A DNA stretch of 64,000 nt, from NCBI GenBank assembly GCA_030068145.1, contig JAPJBO010000230.1:206663-270662 (forward strand), written 5' to 3'. Origin of the DNA: Diplonema papillatum. Taxonomy: Eukaryota; Euglenozoa; Diplonemea; Diplonemida; Diplonemidae. The position numbers were made by a program, and so were the translations under genes. The notes beneath the pieces are model-generated. The model saw only the letters and a program-made list of their open reading frames with translations. It had not been told where the DNA came from and searched no databases. How positions within the stretch are numbered: position 1 is the stretch's first letter; each line of letters opens with the position of its first letter. Shown piece after piece: positions 21,181 through 32,469 of this stretch.

Positions 21181-21312
21181 CTATGCAACAATTCAGACCT
21201 GGCAACTGTCAAATGCACCTTGAAGATGCGTGTGCTGGTTCCGTGGACTGCAATATCGAAGAGAGAGAGAGAGAGAGAAAGAGAGAGACGAGTTGGAGTG
21301 AAGGACCATCTC

Positions 21313-21640
21313 TCAGGGAGTCTCCGGTCTCCTCACGTCCTCACGTACTTCTATGGTGGCCCGCAAGTCGTCCAGTCGTAGGCGAGTAGCGAAGAGTGTA
21401 ATTTGGTACGTGTTCAGCCCTGTGTCCTCCCCGGGCGTGTTTGCAGGTACGGACAGGCGAGCCTTCTGCAGCATGTAATCCGAGTGCCAGCGGACAAGAC
21501 GGTGATGTGAGCCCGGCTTGCACTCATCTATGCAGGGGTAGGAATACGCAGGCAAGAATTGCCTGCCGCTACCCATCGGAATGGCCTGAGCGGCTGAGTT
21601 AGAATAGAAAGCAGGTGCGAGATCAGGCAAACCTTGTGCG
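21313..21640 (-). CDS. Candidate terminal exon, unknown protein
   Basis: An open frame of about 108 codons with coding-like composition, ending ...REDVRRPETP and a TGA at 21313. It has no upstream in-frame ATG before a stop near 21650, so it would have to be an internal-to-terminal exon spliced in at an AG near 21640. Alternatively it starts at the internal ATG of IPMGSGRQF. No domain is recognised. Residues include two Cys and a His pair (CIDECKPGSHH). Low certainty. Confidence 0.3.
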
Positions 21641-23207
21641 CTAGCTTCGTTTCACCGTGAATCTAATAAACGGGGCCTACCCCAAATTCTCGCTTTCATT
21701 TCATCAACTCTGTGTCAGTTGTTATCTTCACCGTTTCTGCCAACGCGAAATCTTCCGAAGCAGAACAACTAACGCGGCAGATTGTTTAAAATCCAACATC
21801 CAATATGCACTTTAGTTGAAAATATTACTCCGGCACTCTCTTTTGTTTGTGCGCAATAGCGGAACTAATCGTCTGCGTTGGTGAGTTTCGTGTAGTATGC
21901 TGTCAACTACCAATTTGTAGTACCGACAAAGCATTATTAACACAACACGCCACAGGTGCTCTGCATTCTCAAGATATATCATGGTCTACCAGAAGCCGGT
22001 TCTTCAAAAACACGGGGAGGATTGCAAGAACGTGCTTGGAATGGGTATGTGCTCACACGGCGTCTGCGCCGTGTTTCGGTCCTTTAAGCCACGGACACAT
22101 AAGGCGGACCATCATCAGCGCGGAACCTGAGTGTCTGCAGACAGGACTGCGGTGTGAGTTTGTCAGGCGCTGTTCGTAGCTCGTCACAGCCAGGATCACC
22201 CGTGCTACTAGAGCACAGGCGAATCCGTCACGGAGAGAAGGCCCCTACAACCGTGTCTGAGCAATCAGTTAAAAAACTCAGGGCACTCGCCCTGATGGTG
22301 ACTGCGACTCGCTAGGCAGCACTGACTTGTCTTCTTTTTACGGCAATCTGCGAAGTAAACTCCGCAGAGCACAGTTTGCCGTGTGCAGCCCCAATGGTTG
22401 AAGTACCAAAAGGGCAAAGAGTGCGAGGAAGTAATCCTGCGTGCTGAGGGCAGCAAGTCAAAAACACGGGGAGGGGGGTCTTTTCCCCGATGAGGAGCAC
22501 TGTCGGGGCTGAAAGGCCCCCGGATACCGCAGCGTGCTTCCGTCTTTGAACGTGCCGTCCACGCCCGAATCACAAGCGACTCCGCTGCCTTCACCTTGCC
22601 GAGCGTCAGCGGAAGCTGTGCCCGAACAACAAGATGAACGAATATACGGAACAACCTGAACGAATGATATCGCTTTCACCTGTCTCGCTTTCGCACGAGC
22701 CCCTCATTGCTGGGCCTGTTCCAGTCGGTCAAGAGAATAACTTGTAGCTAGGATAGTAGTTTCACTTGTATTACACTGTTACACTATGTACGGTTCCCCA
22801 CTTGAACTGTATTAGCTCCGGATTGTATACTGCAAAGTAACTGAAGCTTCGTCGTTGAAAAGCTGATGCACACTTCTCTCTCTCCGGTACTTGACGAATG
22901 TGTCAATCACCGTGTCGCCGGAATCCTCTCCGACCCACAGCCCTTCGCTTGGCTAGTGTCGGCCTTCTAGGCGGTCACGCGTGTTACCTGTGCAAGCTTT
23001 CTGTCACAGACACGCCAAAGGGCGTGATTTGAGATTCGGGAGGTAAAAGCGCACGTCTCCGGAACTGAACCCTGAGCAGCGGGGTCAGACGACGGAGCCA
23101 GCTTGCGACGACGTGGCGCCTTACTGTCAGCATTTGGAGATGCGGTCTGCGGATGCCTGTCCAACACGCCAAAAAGTATGATCGAAAAACGATCACGTCT
23201 CCGCAAT
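21641..23207. other. Spacer, no supported gene
   Basis: Low-complexity-free sequence of mixed composition. A minus-strand open frame at 22265-22654 is arginine-rich and could be exonic, but nothing supports it. The words gcgcacgtctccgg near 23052 resemble a motif of the 196-bp satellite further right. Confidence 0.4.
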
Positions 23208-23599
23208 CGATGCCTGAGTACCCCCAAGAACGCCTCGATGCCTGAGTACCCCCAACAACGCCTCGATGCCTGAGTACCCCCAACAACGCCTCGATGCCTG
23301 AGTACCCCCAACAACGCCTCGATGCCTGAGTACCCCCAACAACGCCTCGATGCCTGAGTACCCCCAACAACGCCTCGATGCCTGAGTACCCCCAAGAACG
23401 CCTCGATGCCTGAGTACCCCCAACAACGCCTCGATGCCTGAGTACCCCCAACAACGCCTCGATGCCTGAGTACCCCCAACAACGCCTCGATGCCTGAGTA
23501 CCCCCAACAACGCCTCGATGCCTGAGTACCCCCAAGAACGCCTCGATGCCTGAGTACCCCCAAGAACGCCTCGATGCCTGAGTACCCCCAAGAACGCCT
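23208..23599. repeat. Minisatellite, 14 x 28 bp
   Basis: A perfectly regular array of the unit tcgatgcctgagtaccccca plus agaacgcc or acaacgcc (28 bp). 392 bp equals exactly 14 units. The only variation is g/c at one position, giving an agaacg or acaacg type that clusters at both ends and the middle. It has no spacers, so it is not CRISPR. The minus strand is open in all three frames, which generates spurious ORFs. Confidence 0.95.
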
Positions 23600-23757
23600 G
23601 ACATGTTGCGATGCAGGTCACCTGCTGGGATGCGGTTCGGCGGGCAGAGCGGCTGAAACCGCCGTGTCCGGTGTGTAGGGGTGCTGAGAGCAGCAGCGGC
23701 ATCGGCCCTCAAATGAGAAACTCGGCCCAGCGGATCCTCGCGGCGCAGTCTCGCCAC

Positions 23758-24541
23758 CCGAGAGAAGCGGAAGAACTCTCCGAAACGCGCGACACTCGGT
23801 ATTAAACTTGCTGCCAAACACACCGCAAGGTGTGGTCGACGAAAGCTCACGTCTCCGGTATCGAAACCCGGGCGTCGGAGTCAGCAACGGCTATCGCGAC
23901 GTCTGCCGTGTTGGGGTGCGGGTGCGGGTGGATGAGTGGCGGCATCGGCGGATCCGAGAGAAGCGGAATAACTGTCCGAAACGCGCGACACTCGGTATTA
24001 AACTTGCTGCCAAACACACCGCAAGGTGTGGTCGACGAAAGCTCACGTCTCCGGTATCGAAACCCGGGCGTCGGAGTCAGCAACGGCTATCGCGACGTCT
24101 GCCGTGTTGGGGTGCGGGTGCGGGTGGATGAGTGGCGGCATCGGCGGATCCGAGAGAAGCGGAAGAACTCTCCGAAACGCGCGACACTCGGTATTAAACT
24201 TGCTGCCAAACACACCGCAAGGTGTGGTCGACGAAAGCTCACGTCTCCGGTATCGAAACCCGGGCGTCGGAGTCAGCAACGGCTATCGCGACGTCTGCCG
24301 CGATGGGGTGCGGGTGCGGGTGGATGAGTGGCGGCATCGGCGGATCCGAGAGAAGCGGAAGAACTCTCCGAAACGCGCGACACTCGGTATTAAACTTGCT
24401 GCCAAACACACCGCAAGGTGTGGTCGACGAAAGCTCACGTCTCCGGTATCGAAACCCGGGCGTCGGAGTCAGCAACGGCTATCGCGACGTCTGCCGTGTT
24501 GGGGTGCGGGTGCGGGTGGATGAGTGGCGGCATCGGCGGAT
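23758..24541. repeat. Satellite, four 196-bp units
   Basis: The word ccgagag recurs at 23758, 23954, 24150 and 24346, exactly 196 bp apart, and 4 x 196 = 784 bp. Units differ by only a few bases (for example gtgttgggg versus gcgatgggg). Each unit carries a short inverted repeat (caccgcaaggtgtg) and, on the minus strand, GGAGACGTGAGC. The right end runs into the candidate exon listed next. Confidence 0.95.
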
Positions 24542-24741
24542 CCTCGAGAGGGAAGTCGAAGGATGGGAACCGGACGCTGGCTACGCGGAGAGGGTTCGCA
24601 CGCCGCAGGGACACGACCGACGTTCTTTGGTCCTGGACGTTGTATCCAGACGCAAGGGACGAGCGCCTGCGGTCGTTCTCTTCTTCGACGTCGGGCACGT
24701 ACGCGAAAGACCCAGACAGCGCTGTCATCATTTTCGTCGGC
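24435..24741 (-). CDS. Candidate terminal exon, unknown protein, whose 3' part lies in the satellite
   Basis: A strong acceptor-like site, TTTCTTACAG, ends at 24742. The frame that follows (PTKMMTALSGSFAYVPDVEEEN ... FPSFDFPLEDPP) uses mostly G/C-ending codons. It then enters the first 196-bp unit and stops at TGA 24435 after ...ARVSIPET. Alternatively it could splice at the GTGAGC overlapping that stop. Upstream exons are not identified; it might be the C-terminal tail of the gene to the right. No domain is recognised. Confidence 0.35.
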
Positions 24742-26676
24742 CTGTAAGAAAGGGGTAGGTGCACGGGGGGTTTCGAGTTTCAAGTTCGCTGTTTTAAGTC
24801 TCCGGGTGACCATTGTCGGAAAGGTTTATCGTCTACTAGTAGTATGCGTATCGTATCTGCGGTGCTGGCAGTACGTGTGCATGTGTGCGTGGTTTTGTTA
24901 CCTGTTGCCGACGTTTCGACATATTTTAGCGCGCTCTCATTTCCTATGTGCCTTGTCATTTCCGGAGGAGTTCACGTTCGGGAGGAATGCGTTGTCGGAA
25001 CCCACGCCGCCTTACAAAACACATGACGAATCATCTGCTGTCCGGAAGGGGCAACTCTCTGGGGAGCTTTCTGAGGTTCGAAGGTCCGGCATTTGTAGAG
25101 CCCCCGCTTGCCCATTGCGGCTGGGTATCGGGTACGATTGCAAGATTGATCAGTGAGAAATGAGGGTTAATACAACTGGGAAACGATCAACCCGGCACGC
25201 GCACAAACAAAACGAAGCGCCTGTCTCTTTTGACGCGACAACACGCACACAGGGCTGGTTCACCTCTCTCTCTCTGTTGAACGCTTTGCGCCCGCCACGA
25301 AACCCAGATTTACCTGTGTTTTGTGGTCTGCAGCACTTTCCCTTCATGAAATGAAACCGAGCACACCGCAACAAGATGGTATACGTCATGTCGTCTACCT
25401 GCCCGGGACACGAGTAGAGAAAGGAGACCTGTGTGGTGGTTCGGGGAGATACGTTGTAGAGAGCAAGAGAACGTTTTTGGTTCGCAGACATAGGATGCAC
25501 GTAAGGAAGGAAACCCCCGATGATAGGAAGGAGCCAACACCCGTTGCTGAATGGGGAGAAGAGCTTCGTCCGGAGAAGGCTAGCAGACTGCTCAGCAGCA
25601 TGAGTGGGTGATGGCTACCTCATCGCAATCTATACGCGGCAATCGCCGGTTCGGCTGCCGCCGGGATCTCGGGGTATCGATTGAAAATAAGTAAATAACG
25701 GCAGGCGGACCTCTAGCTGTAGGTGCAGTTCGGTGAGAAAAGCGTTGACCAGCGCGTATGTATCTGCGTCGGGCGACACGACGTTCACGCTTATTATATT
25801 CGGCGGCCGGTGACACTGGCAGAATACCTGTGTGGTGGTTTAGAATAGTTGAGTCGCAGCTCTTGACAAAAGCACAGGAACTTCGCTTTTTCTCACGAAA
25901 AAGGGGGGTCTGAACTGCTTTAGGTTACGCTAGATTTTTCCCGTACAGATTGGCTGGTCATTTTTTCTCGTGCGGAGGCGGACGCAAGTGCAACGAGCAT
26001 TCGTCATTCGGTCGGCTGCGCCGTTCTTTTTTGAAGTTCGCTTGAATCTACGTTGCATTCGGCAATAAGGACCATACGGACATGTTCTTAAAGGTGGTAT
26101 GTGTATCGGTGTGAACCTTTGTTGTAGATCGTTCGCGGTTTCAGCCATTATCCAAAGCCCACATACGGTAGGCCTCCCCGCAGCATGGTGCCTGGTAGAT
26201 GACGGTCTGTCGTATCGAGCCTCTTCTCGTGTTCTTTTGGAGATTTGCGCGTGTCGGGTACCCGTACGATGTATCAAAATGCGAGGAAAATGCAATCTGA
26301 TACAATTTTATTTCCCTTCTCTGGGCTAGCAGCGACGGACCTCGCTTCGTGGTTCCAGCACGAGGGGAGGACTTGGAGATATAGAGAAACAATAAAATCC
26401 TCACTCCTATGCTTGTCTACGAAGAAAAACAGAGGGTTGGATGGAGAGGACGCCTGCCTTACGAAATACAACCTGGTTCGATTGCGGGAAAATAAAACCT
26501 CGGGGATGACAGACTGCGTGTTTTTCCCGTTCTAATATTCTCCTCCTTGGTGTGCGTCTCGTGCTGCAATCAGCTCCAGTCTCAGCGCCGCTGCGTAAAA
26601 AGGGTAAGTAGAAAACGAACCAACTGTTAAATGATCTTCGTGTGTTTGCCACATTTCCACATTTCCGTCAAGAAAT
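24742..26676. other. Spacer or intron, no supported gene
   Basis: Contains a family H-like stretch near 24770-24820 and a fragment of family A at 25276-25340. A poly-pyrimidine acceptor region lies at the left edge. No convincing exon. Confidence 0.4.
25276..25340 (+). repeat. Family A SINE-like repeat, copy A4 (fragment)
   Basis: Only the middle of the element is kept (gttgaacgctttgcgcccgc through cctgtgttttgtgg). Confidence 0.6.
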
Positions 26677-26894
26677 ACTCGAGGGACTGCCTTGTGCTCA
26701 TTTCGAAGGAGGCTAGAGGGGGAGAAAATAATACAACTACAAAGTGGGTCTTTTTTGTTGAACGCTTTACGCCCGCCACTAAACCCAGGTTTACCTGTGT
26801 TTCGTGTGGGCTACAGCACATTCACCTTTGATCTATCGCAACTGGCAGTCTCCTCAAGCATTTCCTACAAAGCAGGTGCTTATACAAAAAAAAA
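26677..26894 (+). repeat. Family A SINE-like repeat, copy A5 (full length)
   Basis: One of the best copies: from tactcgagggactgcc through cgcccgccactaaaccc and cgcaactggcag to cttatacaaaaaaaaa. The A-run ends 36 bp from the donor of the neighbouring minus-strand exon (26930). Confidence 0.85.
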
Positions 26895-26929
26895 GTTCGA
26901 TCGTCGGCGGGAGGGGGCGGGAAGCATAC

Positions 26930-27132
26930 CTGAGACAGCGGGGCGAGCAGCGCAAGGCCCGGGATGGCGCCGGTGAGCTTGTCGATTTCGCGGGCGCAGA
27001 CGTTTGAATCCTCGATCGACGGGTAATTTCCGGTGGCGCGCAGCGACCACGAGGCGCGCTGCCGCACGCCTTGCGAGTCCAACGCCACCTTCACGCATAT
27101 GGTACGAGGGTAATGTGGCGCCGTCGATGTCA
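26930..27132 (-). CDS. Candidate internal exon, unknown protein
   Basis: A 203-nt GC-rich exon bounded by acceptor GATTTCAG (27133-27140) and donor CAG|GTATGC (26930/26929). The coding-like frame reads SVTSTAPHYPRTICVKVAL ... LTGAIPGLALLAPLSQ. Its incoming phase (one base carried over) does not match the phase-0 end of the K+ channel exon to the right. At least one further exon would be needed if both belong to one gene. I see no certain domain. Confidence 0.4.
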
Positions 27133-27550
27133 CTGAAATCACCGCGGGAACTGGCTCGTAACGAAACTGAAAAGTGTAGTGTTCGTTTTATTTACTAGCA
27201 ATCTTGCCGGTTGCCATAATCATATTATTGCGAATGGCTCGTCGACACCCGAGAATATCTCCATGTTTTCTTGTCTCATCACGCAGCAGCAAGAACGCGA
27301 CGAGGAGAGTTTTTACGTAAAAAAAGATCAGGCACTGCGTCCAACGAACAACTATCTCTTCCCTCATCAAGTGGTCGTCGTTTGCTTTATTGGAACAACG
27401 TTGAAATGGATCCTTCATTGGGCAGAAATGCTGCTCCGAGCTCTGAACGGATACCTCAGGCTTGGCATACCGGTACCTGAAGTTTGGCATGAGAAGCCTC
27501 ATTTCCCCAAATTCCACATCCTTAGTGTATTAAGACCTTCGATCTTATGA

Positions 27551-27776
27551 CAAGAATACTCGAGGGGCTGCCTTGTGTCTACTTCGAAAGAGGTCAGAGG
27601 GGGAGACATAATACAACTAGAAAGTGGGTATTTTGTGTTGAAACACTTACGCCCGCCACTGAACCCAGATTCACCTGTGTTTCGTGTGGGCTACAGCACA
27701 TTTACCTCCTTTGATATTTTGCCGCTGGCAGCCTCCTCAAGCATTTCCTACAAGCAGGTGCTATGCAAAAAAAAGT
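27551..27776 (+). repeat. Family A SINE-like repeat, copy A6 (full length)
   Basis: Spans tactcgaggggctgcc to caggtgctatgcaaaaaaaa. It lies in the intron immediately after the K+ channel exon, with its A-run only 20 bp from the exon end and antisense to the gene. Confidence 0.85.
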
Positions 27777-27795
27777 AGAACCACGAAGCACACAC

Positions 27796-29769
27796 CTGAA
27801 ACGTGCTGCTCGCGCTATCCTTGATCTGCTGCGCCCGCAGGACCTCTTGGCTCCGCTCGTTGAACTTGCGGATCAGGTACTTGAACCCTAACCGCTTCAC
27901 GGACGCGACGGAAAACCGCGGGGCCGGTTTGGGGGGAGGGGCGGACAGCTTTTTGGCGGTGCCGTTGCCGTACGACGTGATGATCACCGAGTGGTACGTC
28001 GCTGACGCCTCGACCAGGAAGTGCGAGCAGACGGTGCCGATGGGTAACTCGTACTTGGTCTGCGGTCCGCCGAGGGCCGCCATCGAGCAGATGTTCGCGT
28101 CGACGAGCGTCTTCTGCAGCTCGCTTCGGAACGCCGTCAGCTGCTGCCCAACCTCTCGTCGGCAGTCTTCTATTGTAGGCGCCTCGTCCGGCGGCTCCAC
28201 TTCCTTCCCGAAGGCCCGCTGAACGAGTTCTGCCTGCCGTTTCGCCTTCGCCCGGTGCTCGGCCACCGCTTGGTTGAAGTTGTTGCCGATCAATATGACC
28301 GGGAAGGACGACACCAAAATGCTGCACAGCATCGTGACCGCAGCGACGCACCGGCCGAGGGTGCTGATCGGGGTCTCGTTTCCGTACCCGACCGTCGTCA
28401 GCGTCACGAGGCACCACCAGAAGGCGGAAGGGATGCTTTGGAACGGCGCGATCTGTGCGGTGTCGCCGATCAACCACTGGTCCGCGTCTTTGTCGAAGCG
28501 CATGTCGCTCTGCTCGGCGAGGAACATCGCGGAGGAGAACATCAGGAGGCAGATGATGATCAGGAAGAGGAGCAGCGACAGCGCGTCGACCGATCTCGCC
28601 ATCGCAATGGCCACCAGCTGCAGGTTCGTCGAGTACTTCGACAGCTTCAGGACCCGGAACACGCGGATCAACCGAATCACACGGAGGACGACAAGAGACC
28701 CTGCGCCACCCTCATCCACCGCCAACGCGACGTACCACGGGATGATGGACAGCAGATCGATCCAGTTCAGCGGGTCCTTCGAAAACTTCCGGAGGTGTTT
28801 CACGGTGTACAAGCGGAGGCAGAACTCGAGGGTGAAGATCCAGATGCAGCAGGTTTCGATCCGGGCGAGCGACGATGACTCTTCCTCGTAGAACTGCGGC
28901 AGCGACTCGATGCAGAAGCAGGTCACGGAGACGATGATGACCAGGAAGATGCCGATCGAGATCGCCTGCTGCCCCCGTATCGCGCGCGCGGACCACGCCG
29001 GCATCCCCGGGTCGAGCAACGCGTACACCTTCTCCTTCCACGTCGACGGCAGCCGGTGCAGCTCCAGCTCGTCGGCCATGCGAACGCGCTTCGCCGGGGC
29101 CAGCGACGGGGAAGACCGCTCCGCCACACTTTCAGCCGTCGCGTCCGCGGTCCCCGCGGGGACCGCACCGGGGAGCAGCGCCGAGCGGAGCGGCTTTCCC
29201 TCCGACCGTCCCAGGGAGCTGTCCGACTGCAACAGCTCGGCTTCGGCGCGGGGAGACGGCGGGGGGCCGCCAGGCCACTGCTGCTGCTGCTTTTTTTTGC
29301 TCGAATGCGCCGTCTTTCGGCAGCAGGTTCCAGACGGGCTGCGGGGGGCCGGGAGGCTCCCGTCGGACGCGGCCGACCGGTCGGTTTCCCCGCGCCCGCA
29401 GTGATTGCAGGCGGAGTCGCCGTCACACGACTCGGCGCACGCTCCGTTCACCTCGGGGCGGTCCGCAGACGCGACGGACGCGTTGTCCGCTTCGAAGACG
29501 ATGTTCCCCCGGCGCTGCGTGAGGGCGCCGGCGTCGAAGCTCGCCTTGTTGGTCAGCATCGGGACGATGAGCCGTGTGCTGCACAGGTTCGCGAACTCAG
29601 CGCTTTCGTCGAAGGTCCCCCCCGAGGTCATGAAAGTGCACGCTTGCCCCGACTTCGCACCCGCCGCACTCGCGTTGCTGTTCGTCGGGCTGTCGGCCCT
29701 CAAAAGCGTCGGCGGGAGGCATTCGGCGTTCTCTTCCGCCCCGTCGCCTTCATGCTCGCCGAGGGCCAT
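27796..29769 (-). CDS. Voltage-gated potassium channel (Kv-type), large first exon
   Basis: Forms the pore of a depolarisation-activated K+ channel in a membrane; four subunits would assemble. The ATG at 29769 opens a 658-codon exon with an acidic/Ser-rich ~255-residue N-terminus. Then come S1 (about 268-289), S2 (303-322), S3 (335-351) and an S4 sensor with arginines every third residue (R363, R366, R369, R372). S5 (396-417), a pore loop with selectivity filter TTVGYG (458-463) and S6 (474-497) follow. S6 contains FPVIL in place of the usual PVP hinge. A cytoplasmic tail follows to STFQ. The exon ends at CAG|GTGTGT (27796/27795), so C-terminal exons lie to the left. No T1 domain is recognised. 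An upstream exon cannot be excluded. Confidence 0.9.
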
Positions 29770-30077
29770 CGCTTCTCCATCGGCACCCTTTCCGCCGGGC
29801 GACGACTGGTCGTGTCAACGTCCAGCCCGCTTCACCGTCCCCTGCAGGCAGTCGCAGTAGGTAAACAGCCGTACTCACAAGTTCCCAATCTTTCGTGCAC
29901 CGTTTTCCGGTGCTTCGGATGGGTGGACGTGCGCGAGTCGCGCCTGCTTATTTTCGTTTACTTTTTGCAGTGTGCATGTGTAAGGGACCTGGTGTGGGCA
30001 GCAGTGAAAGGTTTGGTAGGGCTTCCCAACACACGAGATCGCAATCAAGGTCGGATCCAAAAATAATAGGCGCGATG

Positions 30078-30150
30078 TTTGTGTCCGTGCCGGGGGAAGA
30101 TTAGCCTGAATGCGATCGTTAAGCTAATCTTCTCCCAAGCACGCTGCCAG
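30078..30150. repeat. Family G hairpin repeat, copy 1
   Basis: gggggaagattagc and gctaatcttctccc face each other around a ~15-bp loop, preceded by tccgtgccg. The same arms and flanks occur at 47.75 kb. The perfect 12-bp stem suggests a small structured element or MITE. Confidence 0.7.
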
Positions 30151-31107
30151 CGTTCTCATTACGAAAAAGTGAACCGACAAACGTCAAACATGGGAGTTCG
30201 AGCTGTGGGACTATGGTATGGGCGTATACAGATATGAGACGATGCCAAACCCCCCCCCCCTCCCTTTGCACTAATAAAATACTTTTCGACGTCACCCCTT
30301 ACTGCCCCGAAACCCCATCTGGGCCCACTTGTGGGCATTCTGAGGCCCCTTACCTTCACTTAACCCGCCAAAACCCGTTTAGGGCCGCACAGACAGTGTT
30401 TCGGGGCCGGCATACAGTATAGGACGACGTCAAAAATTGTTTTATTAGTGTAATAATATTATGTCTTTCGACCTTTCGAAAATCGGTGTCCCTCGGGCCA
30501 AAGAATGGGCCAGCCGGGGAATCGAAGTGCGTACCCCGAGGGGGATATCTTCGTCGGTGTTGGATGGGGGCGGGGCATTCGATATTTAATCCAAAGCCAG
30601 GATTGATGGCTAAAAAGAGAGTGCAGGTGCGACGCCTCACTCGGCATACGTATGACTTCTTTTCATGCGGCAATGAGTAGGCTCGGTAGAGCTAGAATAG
30701 AGCTCGGCTTCTCTGAAACGAAGTCCGGGGGGTTTGTTTGCGCGCACGAGCGTTCAGGGCGAATGCGAGACAAAAGCAGCTGGAAGCTCCAACAACATGT
30801 CGAGGGTATAGAAGAAGATGGAAAAGTCTCCGGGCGGAGAGCGGAAAAAAGCGTGTGGTGGGGGAGAAGTAAAAAGGGGGAAGAGTGAGGGGGGAAAAGT
30901 AAAAGGGGAGAAAGGCGGGGGGGGGGGCGACAAAAAAAGAATGCTACGGGGTGCGGATCTTCTTAGGTAGCCCGACGTCTGATCTGGCGTAGACGATAAG
31001 CATCTCTTGCAGACGTCGGCAAACAATGGTGCAATCCCTTTCTCTCTCTCTATCAGCCTTCTTACAGCGGCCGCCAGGGTGGCAAACCGAAAAATCGTGA
31101 AAGCAAA

Positions 31108-31312
31108 TCCTAGGCTAATTGGCAAATGATCAAGATCAGAAGGTCCTACTCGGGCGGCTCAGTTTGCTCACACACAATCGTTTGTGCGTGCCGGTTGATC
31201 GTTTTCCCGCTTGTATTCACCCTGCGTCGTTCTCAGGTAAGGATATCCGATCAACCACCAAACGTCTTTTTATCCTGAATACATTGAAGGGCAATCCGCA
31301 AGATTGTTCGTA
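31108..31312 (+). repeat. Family E fragment joined to family F copy 1
   Basis: The E part (about 31108-31175) shares gatcagaaggtcctactcggg with other E copies. The F part (about 31190-31312) shares ggttgatcgttttcccgctt, gatcaaccaccaaa and gcaagattgt with 40008-40150. Confidence 0.65.
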
Positions 31313-32084
31313 CTAAAAAGGGATAAAACGGATTTTGCCCGGGTTGCACTTCTGCTGGGAAGGCTGATTGTTCCACGCTCGGAACCCTGGCAGCGGAAAG
31401 AAAGACTGAGTCCGCTCTTCTACTGAGGGTTGCGGGGAAAAAATAGAACAAGAAAAATGCACTTCGTGGTATTGAATAAGAATGTACGCTCAGAAAGCTA
31501 GGTGAGCGCGAGGAAAAAGAGAAGAAAAGGCCGGCCATCACCGAGGACGAGAGGCGACCAAAAAAAAAAGAGACAAAAATTGGAAACCAAAAAGAAAACA
31601 AGGAGGAAAAAAAAAGGGGGAAATTCCTCTCGTTGGCTACTGTATCCAACGAAAGGGGAAGCTTTGCTCAAGTGTTTCGGGCAGAACACTGCCTCTCACG
31701 CATTTCTTGTTCGAAGAAAATGAAAAGAGTGAGAGGGAGAGAAAAGAAATCGGGGGATTTGCGCGTTTTGACTGTTTGTCCTTCACAGTCGAGGTACTCT
31801 GCTGCGCGTGCTGCACGTGCTGCACGATGGTCTTCGCTTACCTTTTCGTAAACTTCCAGCTGGACGACCGCGGTGGCTGCCTTTTCGGCGGAGTAGAAAA
31901 CGGTCACAAACAGTCCCGGATATGGCTAGCCAGAACCCATAACGAAAGCATGCACTAAATATACAATCCGTAACCATAAAGCCCTTTCTTGCTCTAAGAG
32001 AACCCATTCATGAACGGTCGCACGGAGACCCTAAAACCCCGGTATTTCAAGCGAACTTTAACTCTAAAACAGTACGTGGGGATT

Positions 32085-32175
32085 CCTATTTTGGAACAAC
32101 TACGAAACCCAGCTTTGCCTGAGTTTTCGTGTGGGTTGCATTTTCCTCCGTTGGCAGCCTCCTCGAGCGTGTTCA
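32085..32175 (+). repeat. Family A SINE-like repeat, copy A9 (diverged)
   Basis: Retains gaaacccag-tttgcctg, ttcgtgtggg and ttggcagcctcctcgagc, followed by tcaaaaaagaaag. It is the most divergent recognisable copy. Confidence 0.5.
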
Positions 32176-32340
32176 AAAAAGAAAGTGTGAGCGTAAGGGG
32201 GGTGTGGTGCAAATCGTGGAAAGCTTAGTTTAAGCTACAAGGAGAAGAAAAAAACGTCCCGGAGAGAAAAAAAGTGGCGTACCCGCCGCTCGCGTGCAGT
32301 CCCGCCTTGCGACTTGTTCCTGAAGCTCTCTTCGAACCCC

Positions 32341-32460
32341 CTTTTTGTGTTTCCGACGATCCGAATGGACGTACAGATTGGTGTCTTTCGACCTTTTGGA
32401 TGCTTGTGAAGTTCAGCTTAGTGCGTGCTTGTGGTGATCGGTGGGGTTCCCAAAAGAAAA
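32341..32460 (+). repeat. Family C repeat, copy 1
   Basis: About 120 bp from tttttgtgtttccgacgatc to ggggttcccaaaagaaaa, nearly identical to 36989-37108 (one difference noted: cttagt versus cttagc). The high identity points to recent dispersal. Confidence 0.9.
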
Positions 32461-32469
32461 TGTTCCGTG

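Larger units (their letters stand above)
29770..32340. other. Gene-poor region with repeats, 5' of the K+ channel
   Basis: Includes the channel's presumed promoter (no motif recognised), a hairpin repeat at 30.1 kb, purine-rich low-complexity DNA at about 30830-30950, family E and F repeats at 31.1-31.3 kb, A-rich sequence near 31500-31620, and a reversed family H copy at about 32010-32060. No supported gene. Confidence 0.45.

Noticed and set aside
23208-23599. Possible CRISPR array (regular 28-bp repeats)
   Set aside because: There are no spacers; units are contiguous, and the genome is eukaryotic. It is a minisatellite.
26930-27132. Assigning this exon to the K+ channel or to a saccharopine-dehydrogenase-like protein
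   Set aside because: The splice phase does not match the channel exon, and the resemblance to the enzyme is too weak to name.
30085-30140. Similarity of gaagattagc to U6 snRNA
   Set aside because: Only nine bases match. The ACAGAG box and the rest of U6 are absent, and the word is part of an inverted repeat.
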